Below are positions 15,654 through 24,215 of a stretch of DNA of 64,000 nt, piece by piece (the stretch's first letter is position 1; each line of letters opens with the position of its first letter). The translations under genes and the position numbers were made by a program. The notes under the pieces were generated by a model. That model had not been told where the DNA came from and did not search any database. It saw nothing but the letters and a program-made list of their open reading frames with translations. Source of the DNA: Streptomyces venezuelae (GTDB lineage: Bacteria > Actinomycetota > Actinomycetes > Streptomycetales > Streptomycetaceae); NCBI RefSeq assembly GCF_008642355.1, contig NZ_CP029193.1, forward strand, positions 3,496,001 to 3,560,000, given 5' to 3'.

Positions 15654-16270
15654 GCTCCGACATGCTGATGACCATCGGGCACTCCAACCACGACCTCGAC
15701 ACGTTGGTCGAGTTGCTGCGCCGGCACGGCATCACCGCCGTCGCGGACGTCCGGTCGGTCCCCGCCAGCCAGTTCGCGCCGCATTTCAACCGCAAGTCCC
15801 TTGAGCCCGCGCTGTATGAGGCCGGCATCAAGTACGTCTTCCTCGGCGAGGAACTCGGCGCGCGCACGGACGACATGAGCTGTTATGCGGGCGGGCGGGT
15901 GCAGTACGGGCGACTCGCACGGACCGCCAAGTTCCGAGAAGGCATCGAGCGGCTGACCAAGGGCGCGGTGACCGAGCGGATCGCCATCATGTGCACCGAG
16001 GGCGAACCCTTGAACTGCCACCGCACGGTGCTCGTTTCGCGGGTGCTCGTGGAAGGGGGCGCCACCATCCAGCACATCCACGGTGATGGGCGGGTGGAGA
16101 GCCACGACTCGGCGATGGAACGCCTCATGGGCAAGTTCGGGCTCGCGGAACCCGAGCTGTTCCGCACGCCGGCCGAGCGGCTGGACGAGGCTCTTAGTCG
16201 TCAGGAAGAGCGCATCGCGTACGTCAGACAGGACTCACCTGCCGACACCGAACGGACGGCGGACGTATGA
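15650..16270 (+). CDS. DUF488-family protein, longer paralogue
   Basis: 206 aa. The family pattern is clear: TIGHSNHDLDTLVELLRRHG, then VADVRSVPASQFAPHFN and the conserved MCTEGEPLNCHR segment whose Cys, Glu and Cys-His-Arg resemble a catalytic or metal site. About 45 extra residues follow the core. DUF488 proteins have no settled biochemical role. It overlaps the dual-OB gene (ATGA) and the second DUF488 gene (ATGA), so the three products are made together, possibly as a complex. Confidence 0.88.
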   Translation: MSSDMLMTIGHSNHDLDTLVELLRRHGITAVADVRSVPASQFAPHFNRKSLEPALYEAGIKYVFLGEELGARTDDMSCYAGGRVQYGRLARTAKFREGIERLTKGAVTERIAIMCTEGEPLNCHRTVLVSRVLVEGGATIQHIHGDGRVESHDSAMERLMGKFGLAEPELFRTPAERLDEALSRQEERIAYVRQDSPADTERTADV

Positions 16271-16704
16271 AGATCTACACGATCGGCTTCACGAAAAAGC
16301 CTGCGGAGAAGTTCTTCGGTCTTCTGAAGGAGTCCGGCGCGTCGACCCTCGTCGACGTCCGGCTCAACAACGTCTCGCAGCTGTCGGGCTTCGCCAAGCG
16401 CGACGACCTCAAGTACTTCCTCGGCGAGCTGTGCGGAATGGCGTACGTTCACCGGCCCGATCTGGCTCCGACGCAGCCCATCCTGGACGATCTCAAGAAG
16501 CACGGCTCCGGTTGGGCGGCCTACGAGGAGAAGTTCCTGGGCCTTATGGCACAGCGGAGAGCGTCAGAGACCGTTCCCCGGGAACTGGTCACCAATGCGG
16601 TTCTGCTGTGCAGCGAGCATGAACCGCACGAGTGTCATCGTCGACTGGTCGCGGAGTATCTGGCGGAGCGGTGGGGCGGCGCGACCATCGAGCACCTGGT
16701 CTGA
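16267..16704 (+). CDS. DUF488-family protein, short paralogue
   Basis: 145 aa, a compact DUF488 domain: IYTIGFTKKPAEKFFGLLKE, LVDVRLNNVSQLSGFAKRDD, YFLGELCG and LLCSEHEPHECHR. It shares the C-x-E...C-H-R signature with the upstream paralogue but is otherwise divergent, so this is not a recent duplication. The start ATG overlaps the preceding stop. It ends convergently 24 bp from the lipoprotein gene with no obvious terminator. Confidence 0.88.
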   Translation: MKIYTIGFTKKPAEKFFGLLKESGASTLVDVRLNNVSQLSGFAKRDDLKYFLGELCGMAYVHRPDLAPTQPILDDLKKHGSGWAAYEEKFLGLMAQRRASETVPRELVTNAVLLCSEHEPHECHRRLVAEYLAERWGGATIEHLV

Positions 16705-16727
16705 CGCCGGCGCCCGTCATACCCGAG

Positions 16728-17348
16728 CTAGTTGACGTTGTGCGTGGGGTAGACCTGCACGTCGGCGGCAATGCCCTTGATCGCGCCGGCGCCCGCGGGC
16801 CACTTCAGCGTCACGGTGTGGGTCTCGTTGGGAGGGGTCACCAGGAGGTGGGTCGGGTCGGACATGCTCTCGCCGCTGGTGTCGATGTCGTAGGCGAGGT
16901 TGGCGACGGCGGCCTGTCCGGGCTTCAGGGTCGTGACGCGCGGCTGGGCCTGTCCGCGCCGGGTGGAGCTGGACGTGCCGTCGGCGTCCTTGATGTCCAC
17001 GCCCGGGAAGCCCGTCGCAGAGCAGGTCTTCGAGCCACGGTTGACCATGGTGATGTCGATCCGCCCGGTCTTCTCGTCCGGCGCGGCGTCCTGCGCGTCG
17101 ATCGCCAGGTCCGCGGTCTTGCAGAACGTGACCCTGGCGCCGGTCTTCGTCGCGCTGCCCGCGGCCTCTGCCTTGATGTCCTCGCCGGAGCCGCCCTTCG
17201 AGGAGGCGGAGGAGGACGAATTCGAGGACGAGGCCGAGGAGCCCTTCGAGGACGTGCCTGAGCCGGAGTCCTCGCCGCCACAGGCGGTGAGCGAGAGGGC
17301 CGCGGCGACGGTGACGGCGGCGAGAGCGGTGAGGCGGGTCTTCTTCAT
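16728..17348 (-). CDS. DUF4232-type secreted lipoprotein
   Basis: 206 aa with a lipoprotein signal: KK at the start, a hydrophobic Ala/Leu stretch and lipobox LTACGG (Cys23). A Ser/Gly linker of about 30 residues follows. The rest fits the DUF4232 beta-sandwich of actinobacterial surface lipoproteins (ARVTFCKTADLAID, ITMVNRGSKTCSATGFPGV, LKPGQAAVANLAY). Two Cys in the domain may form a disulfide. It should be anchored outside the cytoplasmic membrane; the role is unknown. Confidence 0.85.
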   Translation of the reverse strand: MKKTRLTALAAVTVAAALSLTACGGEDSGSGTSSKGSSASSSNSSSSASSKGGSGEDIKAEAAGSATKTGARVTFCKTADLAIDAQDAAPDEKTGRIDITMVNRGSKTCSATGFPGVDIKDADGTSSSTRRGQAQPRVTTLKPGQAAVANLAYDIDTSGESMSDPTHLLVTPPNETHTVTLKWPAGAGAIKGIAADVQVYPTHNVN

Positions 17349-17516
17349 GGTGTCCCCCCGGGGGAGTGGCGGTTGTCCGTGCGGTCTGAACTATTTGTAG
17401 CTCGCACGGAGTTACAGGCGGTCCCCCGCGACGTCTTCGTTCCGTCACAGCCGATGCCCGCACTGCCCTCGCGCTGCCCTTACCGCCCCTTACGGCGTCC
17501 CCTTCGGGCGCCCGCG

Positions 17517-17607
17517 CCACCCCCGTAAGGCCCCGGCGCCACCCCGTAGGCGCCCGGGGCCGCCCGTAAGGGCCCGGGGACCACCCCCGTAAGGCCCCCG
17601 GGACCGC
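17517..17607. repeat. Degenerate GC-rich repeats containing CCCGTAAGG
   Basis: The motif CCCGTAAGG followed by C/G runs occurs at about 17522, 17563 and 17586, with a variant CCCCGTAGGCGCCCGGGG at 17543-17560. Copies partly pair with each other and lie between the stop of the receiver gene and the lipoprotein promoter. It may act as a terminator for the receiver gene. Confidence 0.5.
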
Positions 17608-17614
17608 CCTCAGC

Positions 17615-18100
17615 TCACGCCTCGTCCCGCGCCCCGTCGTTCAGCGACGTCGACGTGATGATTCCCGACTTGAGCTGGGCCCTGAGGTCCTCGTTCTCCC
17701 GTTGCAGCGACCTCAGCTGCCCGTACGTCTCGAAGAGGTAGCGCGCTTTTGTGCGGAGGGTCAGGGGGTCTATCGGCTTCAGGGCGACGTCCGCCACGCC
17801 CAGGCGGAACGCCGCCGCCGAGATCTCTCTGCTGACGTCGAAGCCCGTCAGGAGGACGATCGGTATGGCGCGGGTCTGTTCCAGGCGGCGGACGTAGCGG
17901 ACCACGTCCAGGCCGCTCACGCCCGGCATACGGACGTCCAGGAGGATCAGGCCCACGTTCCCGCGGAGGATCACGCGCAGGGCGTCGTCGCCGTTGGAGG
18001 CACTCACCAAGGGGTAGCCGAGCGGGGCCAGCGCACTCTCCAGCGCGAACAGGGTGTCCTTGTGGTCGTCGACGACCAGGATCACGGAGTTGTTCAGCAT
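17615..18100 (-). CDS. Orphan receiver-domain response regulator
   Basis: 161 aa: a CheY-like receiver (residues about 5-122) followed by a short coiled coil (about 125-150, YGQLRSLQRENEDLRAQLK) and no DNA-binding domain. The acidic pocket VVDD, phosphoacceptor Asp in LILLDVRMPG, Thr in VLLTG and Lys in ALKPIDP are all present, so it should be phosphorylated. No histidine kinase lies nearby. It may relay signals through protein contact by the coiled coil. Confidence 0.88.
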   Translation of the reverse strand: MLNNSVILVVDDHKDTLFALESALAPLGYPLVSASNGDDALRVILRGNVGLILLDVRMPGVSGLDVVRYVRRLEQTRAIPIVLLTGFDVSREISAAAFRLGVADVALKPIDPLTLRTKARYLFETYGQLRSLQRENEDLRAQLKSGIITSTSLNDGARDEA

Positions 18101-18251
18101 GGACTGAGGCCCCCTCTGTCAGTAACCACGCTAAACCGACACCTGGGCGTGTAATCCCTGTGTCACCACACGGGCCATAACTATGTTCATGACCGCAGTA
18201 TCTTCAGCAACAGAGGAAAATGCGCCCCCTCCGGGCACTCAACTCCCGTGC

Positions 18252-19178
18252 TCAGGTGCGGATGCGGACACCGTGGCGAGTGCGCATGCGGTGGAGCTCC
18301 CAGAGAGCCACCGCCGTCACCGAGACCGGACCGCCCAGGATCGCGCCCCACTGCGCCGCCGGCGGGCCGTGCGGCAGGCCGCCCTCCAGCGCGACGCTGC
18401 AGATCATCAGTTCCCAGACGAGTACGACGGTGAGTGCCGCCGGGAGCGCCGCGTGCACGTGGGCCGTGTTGAAGGCGTAGCGCGCGGCATACGCCGAGGC
18501 GAAGGCCAGGAACGGGAGCAGCCAGATCAGGCCGAGCAGGAGGGCGAGGGCCACCAGCCCGTTCAGGAGCGTGCCGTAGTTCTGCTTGAGGAGCAGGGCG
18601 CTGCCCGCCAGGACCAGAGCGACGCCGGTCAGGATTCCCACGTACCAGGCCACGGCCTTCAGCGGCGCGCCGAGGCGGGAGCGGAGCACGTGCCGCTGGT
18701 CGGCGGGTGCGTAACGGATGAAGGCCAGCACCACCAGCGGCCCTGTGAGGATCAGGAGGAGCGGCGCGAGGATCAGCTTCACCACGCCGTCGTTGGCCAC
18801 TCCGCTCCAGCCGTCGTCGGCGCCGTACGTGTAGATCAGGTACAGACTCGCCGCCGCGCCCGCGATCGCCCGCCACAGCTGGACCCGCGTCACCAGCCGG
18901 TCCTCCACGCGGCCCGCGCCCGGCCGGTTGAAGAGCGCCTCCGCCCGGCGGCGGGCGGAACGGATCACCGGGACCAGCGGGGAGACGAAGAGGAAGCCCC
19001 AGAGCGTACGGCGGCGCCGGGCAGGGTGGGGGTACGGGGGTGGTGAGGGCTGCGGTGTGTACGGGTGCGGTGTGTACGGGTGCGGGGGGTGGGGTGGTGG
19101 TGCGTAGGGGAGCGGCGCACCGCCTCCCTGTGGTTGGCCGTTCGTCGGGCTCCAGCCCTGGTATCCCCCGTGCGCCAC
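18252..19178 (-). CDS. Polytopic membrane protein with Pro-rich N-terminus
   Basis: 308 aa. The first roughly 50 residues are a Pro/Tyr/His-rich cytoplasmic tail encoded by near-perfect tandem DNA repeats (PHPYTPHPYT). About six hydrophobic segments follow (for example ILAPLLLILTGPLVVLAF, AWYVGILTGVALVLAGSALL and AALTVVLVWELMICSVAL). No motif identifies a transporter or enzyme. The start GTG follows AGGAAG. Function unknown. Confidence 0.75.
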   Translation of the reverse strand: MAHGGYQGWSPTNGQPQGGGAPLPYAPPPHPPHPYTPHPYTPQPSPPPYPHPARRRRTLWGFLFVSPLVPVIRSARRRAEALFNRPGAGRVEDRLVTRVQLWRAIAGAAASLYLIYTYGADDGWSGVANDGVVKLILAPLLLILTGPLVVLAFIRYAPADQRHVLRSRLGAPLKAVAWYVGILTGVALVLAGSALLLKQNYGTLLNGLVALALLLGLIWLLPFLAFASAYAARYAFNTAHVHAALPAALTVVLVWELMICSVALEGGLPHGPPAAQWGAILGGPVSVTAVALWELHRMRTRHGVRIRT

Positions 19179-19255
19179 TTGTCTTCCTCACCTTTCCGGG
19201 ACCGCCCTGTCGCTTCTGAGCGCGCGCAGTTTACTGGCCTCGAACGTGTTCGCCA

Positions 19256-19287
19256 GAGATCGTGTTCGACGGAGATCGTGTTCGACG
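19256..19287. repeat. 16-bp tandem repeat upstream of P450 gene
   Basis: GAGATCGTGTTCGACG occurs twice in a row (19256-19271 and 19272-19287), with a third degenerate copy just upstream at about 19243. It lies 29 bp before the P450 start and may be a regulator site or a replication-slippage product. Confidence 0.6.
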
Positions 19288-19315
19288 GAATGCGACGGAC
19301 TACGGAGGTATCGCC

Positions 19316-20647
19316 GTGCGGAAACCCATGCCGATTCCAGGGCCCGTGTTACGTGCCGACGGTGGCGTCGGGGCCATCTCGGACGCGGGTGGGCTGCATC
19401 TCTACCAGCGTCGGCTGCACGCCGAGTACGGGGGCGTCGTGCGGTTCCAGTTGCCGGGAGTGGGCGTCGCCGTGTCCGTCGCCGATCCGCTGGTGCTGGA
19501 GCAGACCGTCCGCATCGACGAGCGGCCCTCTGCCCTCTTCGCCTTCCTGGAACCCCTCTGCGAAGCCGGGAACCTCCAGGTCATCGGGGCCGAGGAGCAT
19601 GCGCCCTGGCGCCGCGTGCTGCTGGAGGCACTCGCCGGGCGGCCCTCCCACGAACGGCACTTCGGGGAGTTCGTCTCTCTGGTGGAGGGGCTCGCCGAGC
19701 GGTGGGCCGGTGCGGGCGGGGACGCCGTCCTCCTTCAGAAGGATCTGACCGCCCTCTCCCTGCGCATGATCTGCGCCTATGCGCTGGGCGGCGCCGGCAG
19801 TGACGTCGTCCGGGCCGAGGAGGTCGTCGACGCCTTCGAAGTCGTGCTCAGCGAAGCCGACCCCACCACACAGCGCGCCTCCCTCGCCCTCGACCACTTG
19901 CGCGCCACCGTCGACCGCGTCATCGCGGCCCACGAAGGGGGCAGGGAGATCGCGCCGGAGGACGACCGGAGCGACCTCATCCGTGCCCTCATGGCCGCCC
20001 GTACCTCCCCCGCCCGCATCCGCGACACCGTCATGGTGACCATGCTCGCCGCCCACCACACCACCGGCGTCGCCGTCTCCTGGACCCTGCACCTGCTCGG
20101 GCGCCACCCCGAGGTCGCCGAACGCGTCGCCGCCGAACTCGACCGCGTCCTCGGCGACCGCTCGGCGCCCGACTATGGCGACCTGCGCGAGCTCACGTAC
20201 CTGGACATGGTCCTGAAAGAGTCCATGCGGCTCTACCCGCCGGGTCCCTACGGGGCCCGCGAGACCACCGAGGACATGGTGCTGAGCGGTGCCGACGGCA
20301 CGTACGGCATTCCCGCCGGCACCACCGTCTTCTATCCCTTCTGGGCCGTGCACATGAACCCCGACCACTGGCCCGAGCCCGAGGAGTTCAGGCCCGAGCG
20401 GTTCACCCCGGAGGCGGTGGCGGCGCGGTCGCGGTTCGCCTACGTTCCCTTCGGGCTCGGGCCGCGCAGCTGCGAGGGCGCCGGGCTGGCCATGGTGGAG
20501 GCCCAGTTGACGCTGGCCGTGCTGCTGAAGCGGTTCCGGTTCCGGCCCGTGGAGGGGCACGAGGTGACGCCCGTCGAACGGTTCGTGCTGTGGGCCGCCG
20601 ACGACATTCCGATGGTCGTCACCCCGCGCGCCACCGCAGGCCGCTGA
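19316..20647 (+). CDS. Cytochrome P450
   Basis: 443 aa. Heme-ligand loop FVPFG-type sequence YVPFGLGPRSCEGAGLAMVE with the axial Cys, K-helix KESMRLYPPGP (ExxR), I-helix AAHHTTG replacing the usual AGxxTT, and PERF region EEFRPERF. It resembles the eukaryote-like/BM3 class more than typical Streptomyces CYP105/107. No ferredoxin or reductase gene is adjacent, so redox partners are encoded elsewhere. The GTG start at 19316 follows GGAGG; a longer frame from 19262 runs through tandem repeats and is unlikely. Substrate unknown. Confidence 0.92.
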   Translation: MRKPMPIPGPVLRADGGVGAISDAGGLHLYQRRLHAEYGGVVRFQLPGVGVAVSVADPLVLEQTVRIDERPSALFAFLEPLCEAGNLQVIGAEEHAPWRRVLLEALAGRPSHERHFGEFVSLVEGLAERWAGAGGDAVLLQKDLTALSLRMICAYALGGAGSDVVRAEEVVDAFEVVLSEADPTTQRASLALDHLRATVDRVIAAHEGGREIAPEDDRSDLIRALMAARTSPARIRDTVMVTMLAAHHTTGVAVSWTLHLLGRHPEVAERVAAELDRVLGDRSAPDYGDLRELTYLDMVLKESMRLYPPGPYGARETTEDMVLSGADGTYGIPAGTTVFYPFWAVHMNPDHWPEPEEFRPERFTPEAVAARSRFAYVPFGLGPRSCEGAGLAMVEAQLTLAVLLKRFRFRPVEGHEVTPVERFVLWAADDIPMVVTPRATAGR

Positions 20648-20650
20648 GCC

Positions 20651-21085
20651 TCAGCCGAGGTTCTCGCCGTACACGCGGTCGACCGTCATCGTCATCAGCA
20701 CCCTTCGGTCGGCCACCATCACCGCGCGGTACTCGTCCCAGTCCGGGTGTTCCCCGGACGCCCGGCGGTAGTAGCGCACCAGCGCCTCCACCTCGGGGCC
20801 CTCGGGGTCGGTGCCGGGGCCCGTGAGGGTCGCCGTGCCCTCGGCGGTCGCCCACGAGCGGCCGTCGGGGCTCGTGACCTCCAGCGTGGCGCGCGGGTCC
20901 CTGCGCAGGTTCGCCGTCTTGGCGCGGCCCTCGGTCATCGACACGTGGACGGTGTCCGTCTCGGCGTCGTAGAAGGGCATGACGGGGGAGAGCTGGGGGC
21001 GGCCGTCCTTCTTGATGGTGGCGAGTACGCCGAGACGGGATGCCGCGAGCAGCGTGCGGGGGTCGTAAGCGGTGCGTTCGGACAC
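20651..21085 (-). CDS. PPOX-class (split-barrel) F420- or flavin-dependent oxidoreductase
   Basis: 144 aa. The pattern [46 protein letters not shown] and C-terminal [23 protein letters not shown] matches small split-barrel oxidoreductases, many of which use F420 in actinomycetes. The start GTG at 21083-21085 gives normal family length; an ATG 42 nt upstream is possible. It converges with the P450 gene (3-bp gap). Substrate unknown. Confidence 0.8.
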   Translation of the reverse strand: MSERTAYDPRTLLAASRLGVLATIKKDGRPQLSPVMPFYDAETDTVHVSMTEGRAKTANLRRDPRATLEVTSPDGRSWATAEGTATLTGPGTDPEGPEVEALVRYYRRASGEHPDWDEYRAVMVADRRVLMTMTVDRVYGENLG

Positions 21086-21389
21086 GGGGGCCTCTCGGAG
21101 AGCGGATCGGAACCGGCTGACACGCATCAGCAATCGCCCGGCGGTCCGGGTAATTCCCCGTCCCGATGGTCGATTCGAGCCACGTGCGCCGAGTCCGGAC
21201 GTCGCAACGGCACACGTACGTAGAACAGTTGATGCTTTGACGTTATCGCCGAATGACATCGGTACGAACAGGCCCCGTTCCCCGAATACTCGTCCCCGAC
21301 CGGAAGCCGCACCCGCAGGCCTCCGGTCCCGGCGGCCCGGACATCCCGGGCGTACCGGCTACCGGCCTTTCCCCGGAAGGGACACCCCC

Positions 21390-22070
21390 ATGAACAGATC
21401 CCGCATCAGCTTCCTCGCCACCCTCGGCTCGGCCGCCCTCGTCGCCTCGCTGGCCGCCGCGCCCTCCGCGCTCGCGGCCCCGGCTCCCGAGACGGTCAAG
21501 CCCTCGTCGACGTACGCCACGTCGTCGTACGTCGGCTCGGCCGAGGAGCAGGCCGCCAACAAGAGGTTCTTCGACGCCGTCATGAAGTCGGCGCTGAAGA
21601 AGCAGGCGGCGAAGCCCGGCATCCAGGTCGTCACCGTCACCTACAACACCAGCCGGGCGCCCAGCTTCCGCACCCAGATAGCCCGGAGCACGCAGATCTG
21701 GAACTCCTCGGTCAGCAACGTGAAGCTGCAGGAGACCAGCTCGACCGGTAACTTCCAGTACCGCGAGGGCAATGACCCGCGTGGCTCGTACGCCTCCACC
21801 GACGGGCACGGCCGCGGGTACATCTTCCTGGACTACCGGCAGAACCAGCAGTACAACTCCACGCGTGTGACGGCGCACGAGACGGGCCACGTTCTCGGTC
21901 TGCCCGACCACTACTCGGGTCCGTGCAGCGAGCTGATGTCCGGTGGCGGCCCCGGCACGTCCTGCACCAACGCCTACCCGAACGCGCAGGAGCGGTCCCG
22001 GGTCAACCAGCTCTGGGCGAACGGCCTCACCGCCTTCAAGGACAAGGGCGCGCTGACCAAGGTCCGCTGA
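21390..22070 (+). CDS. snpA: Snapalysin-type secreted metalloprotease (M7)
   Basis: 226 aa. Sec signal [20 protein letters not shown] ending near ALAAPAP, a short propeptide, then a small zinc protease with [11 protein letters not shown] (HExxHxxGxxD, third ligand Asp) and the snapalysin Met-turn [11 protein letters not shown]. Length fits preprosnapalysin. GGAAGGG precedes the ATG. The LysR gene that often lies divergent from snpA in Streptomyces is not present; the 304 bp upstream hold no gene. Degrades extracellular protein. Confidence 0.92.
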   Translation: MNRSRISFLATLGSAALVASLAAAPSALAAPAPETVKPSSTYATSSYVGSAEEQAANKRFFDAVMKSALKKQAAKPGIQVVTVTYNTSRAPSFRTQIARSTQIWNSSVSNVKLQETSSTGNFQYREGNDPRGSYASTDGHGRGYIFLDYRQNQQYNSTRVTAHETGHVLGLPDHYSGPCSELMSGGGPGTSCTNAYPNAQERSRVNQLWANGLTAFKDKGALTKVR

Positions 22071-22178
22071 CCCCAGTCGGCCGCGCGCGGTCTCCCCACC
22101 GCGTTCGCGAGCGGACTGTTACGTACCGCTGACGGCCTCCGGGCCAACCCGGCCGCGTGCGGCGGGCTCTCCTCCGGC

Positions 22179-24065
22179 ATGGGTACACATGCTCAGCGGA
22201 AGAAGCCGCGTCGCCGCGGCCGGCGACGGATCGTGGACTACCCGCGCGCCGGAAGGAGCGGCGTCCGGCGCTGGCTCCCTTCGTGGCGCCAGCTCCTCGG
22301 CGCGGCGGGGCTCTGCGCCGCCTCCGTCGCCACCCTCTTCGTCTGCGTGTACGTCAGCGTGGACATCCCCGACGAGAACGCGGCGGCCCGCCGCGAGGCC
22401 AACGTCTACTACTGGTCCGACGGTTCACAGATGGTCAGCACCGGGGCCGTCAACCGGCAGAACGTCGAGCTGGACCAGATCGCGCCGTCCGCGGTCGACG
22501 CGGTGATCGCCGCCGAGAACGAGACCTTCTACGACGACGCCGGGGTCTCCCTCAAAGGCCTGGCCCGCGCCACCGTGAACATGGCACGCGGCCGCGAGAC
22601 GCAGGGCGGCTCCACCATCACCCAGCAGTACGTGAAGAACACCTACCTCTCGCAGGACCAGACGGTCACACGGAAGGTCAAGGAGTTCGTCATCGCCCTG
22701 AAGGTGGACCGCAAGAAGAACAAGAGCGAGATCCTCAAGGGGTACCTGAACACCAGCTGGTTCGGGCGGGGCGCCCATGGCATCGAGGCCGCCGCCCGCG
22801 CCTACTACGGCATCCCGGCGAAGGAGCTGGACCCCAGTCAGGGCGCGATGCTCGCCGCCATGCTGAAGGGCGCCGACCTGTACGACCCGGCCGTCAGCGC
22901 CGCCAACCACGAGCGGGCGCGGGAGCGCTGGGCGTGGATCCTGGACCGGCAGGTCGAGGTCGGGCTGATGGCGAAGAAGGAGCGGGCGAAGTACCGGGTC
23001 TTCCCCGAGCCCCGCAGCCGGTCGCGCTCCACCAGCCTCGGCGGCCAGACCGGCTACCTCGTCGACGTCGCCAACCGCTACCTCAAGCAGCAGACCGGCC
23101 TCACCGACGAGGAGCTGGCCCGCGGCGGCTACGAGATCCACACCACGTTCGACAGGACCAAGGTGCACCGCCTGGAGCGGGCGGTGCGGCGCGTCGTCGC
23201 GCGCGACCTCGACCCGGAGAAGCGGCCCGCGGACCGGCACGTGCAGGTCGGCGCGGCCTCGGTGCGGCCGTCCGACGGGGCGCTCGTCGCGCTGTACGGC
23301 GGGCCCGACGCCACCACGCACTTCACCAACAACGCCGACACATCGGGCGTCCCCGTGGGCTCGGCGTTCAAGCCGTTCGTGCTGGCGGCGGCGTTGCAGT
23401 ACGGGGCGGCGCGGCAGGGCGTCGGGGCCGACAGCCACTACGCGGCGGACGGAGTCCTGCGCCGGGCCGACGGCGCCCCCGACCCCGACCGGCCGACGCT
23501 GCGCGAGGCGCTCGTGTCCGGCGGCAACGCCACGTACGTACGCCTCGGCAAGGACGTCGGGCGGGACACGGTGCGCAGGACCGCGGTCGCGGCCGGGATG
23601 CTGCGGCACAGCATGGCCCGCCTGGAGCCGACGTTCTCCATCGGCACGTCGACGCCGAGCGCGATCCGCATGGCCACCGCGTACGGGACGTTCGCCAACG
23701 ACGGCGTGCGGCGCGACCCGTACTCGGTCACGAAGGTCGTCAAGGACGGTGAGCCGCTGTCCGGCCTCGCACCCCCCTCGTCGCGGCGCGCGCTCGACCC
23801 GCAGGTCGCCCAGGAGGTCGCCGACGCGCTGCGCACGGCGGGCAAGCGCATGGGGGTGGACGTCGCGGCGGGGCGCACGGGCGACCAGGACCGGCTCAGG
23901 TCGGCCTGGTTCGCGGGCTTCTCGAAGGACCTGTCCACGGCGGTGACGCTGTTCCGGCTGCGGCCCGGCGAACCTCAGCTGCTGCCCCTGTCGGGGGTGG
24001 CCGGGAAGAAGTCGGAGCGGGGGAACGTGCTGCCGCCGCGGATCTGGAAGGAGTACGAGGGGTAG
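22179..24065 (+). CDS. Bifunctional penicillin-binding protein (transglycosylase/transpeptidase)
   Basis: 628 aa class A PBP. Arg/Lys-rich cytoplasmic start, one TM (about residues 37-60), GT51 glycosyltransferase domain (AAENETFYDDAGV, GGSTITQQYVKN, GYLNTSWFGRGAHGIEAAA), then transpeptidase motifs: SxxK as GSAFKPF, SxN as SGGN, and where KTG is expected, AGRTGDQDRLRSAWFAGF, i.e. RTG. The Lys-to-Arg change in the third motif is unusual and could alter activity or beta-lactam affinity. The ATG has no clear ribosome site. Builds peptidoglycan at the outer face of the membrane. Confidence 0.9.
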   Translation: MGTHAQRKKPRRRGRRRIVDYPRAGRSGVRRWLPSWRQLLGAAGLCAASVATLFVCVYVSVDIPDENAAARREANVYYWSDGSQMVSTGAVNRQNVELDQIAPSAVDAVIAAENETFYDDAGVSLKGLARATVNMARGRETQGGSTITQQYVKNTYLSQDQTVTRKVKEFVIALKVDRKKNKSEILKGYLNTSWFGRGAHGIEAAARAYYGIPAKELDPSQGAMLAAMLKGADLYDPAVSAANHERARERWAWILDRQVEVGLMAKKERAKYRVFPEPRSRSRSTSLGGQTGYLVDVANRYLKQQTGLTDEELARGGYEIHTTFDRTKVHRLERAVRRVVARDLDPEKRPADRHVQVGAASVRPSDGALVALYGGPDATTHFTNNADTSGVPVGSAFKPFVLAAALQYGAARQGVGADSHYAADGVLRRADGAPDPDRPTLREALVSGGNATYVRLGKDVGRDTVRRTAVAAGMLRHSMARLEPTFSIGTSTPSAIRMATAYGTFANDGVRRDPYSVTKVVKDGEPLSGLAPPSSRRALDPQVAQEVADALRTAGKRMGVDVAAGRTGDQDRLRSAWFAGFSKDLSTAVTLFRLRPGEPQLLPLSGVAGKKSERGNVLPPRIWKEYEG

Positions 24066-24215
24066 GCCGCGGTCGGCTCACCACCGGACAGGAGGTGCTC
24101 GTGGGGCCGGTGCGCCCTGCGCGCTCCCCCGCGCTCCCTGTGTGCGCGGCCCTCCCCCTGCCTCACCTTGCAGCCCAGGAGCCTTTGGCCGCCCCCGCAC
24201 CTATCCTGAGGAGAC

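Noticed and set aside
17517..17607. CRISPR array
   Set aside because: Repeats are degenerate, GC-rich and not separated by unique spacers of constant length; no cas genes.
20651..21259. Longer start for the PPOX-type protein at 21259
   Set aside because: The added 58 residues are not family-like, and a GTG at 21085 gives the usual length.
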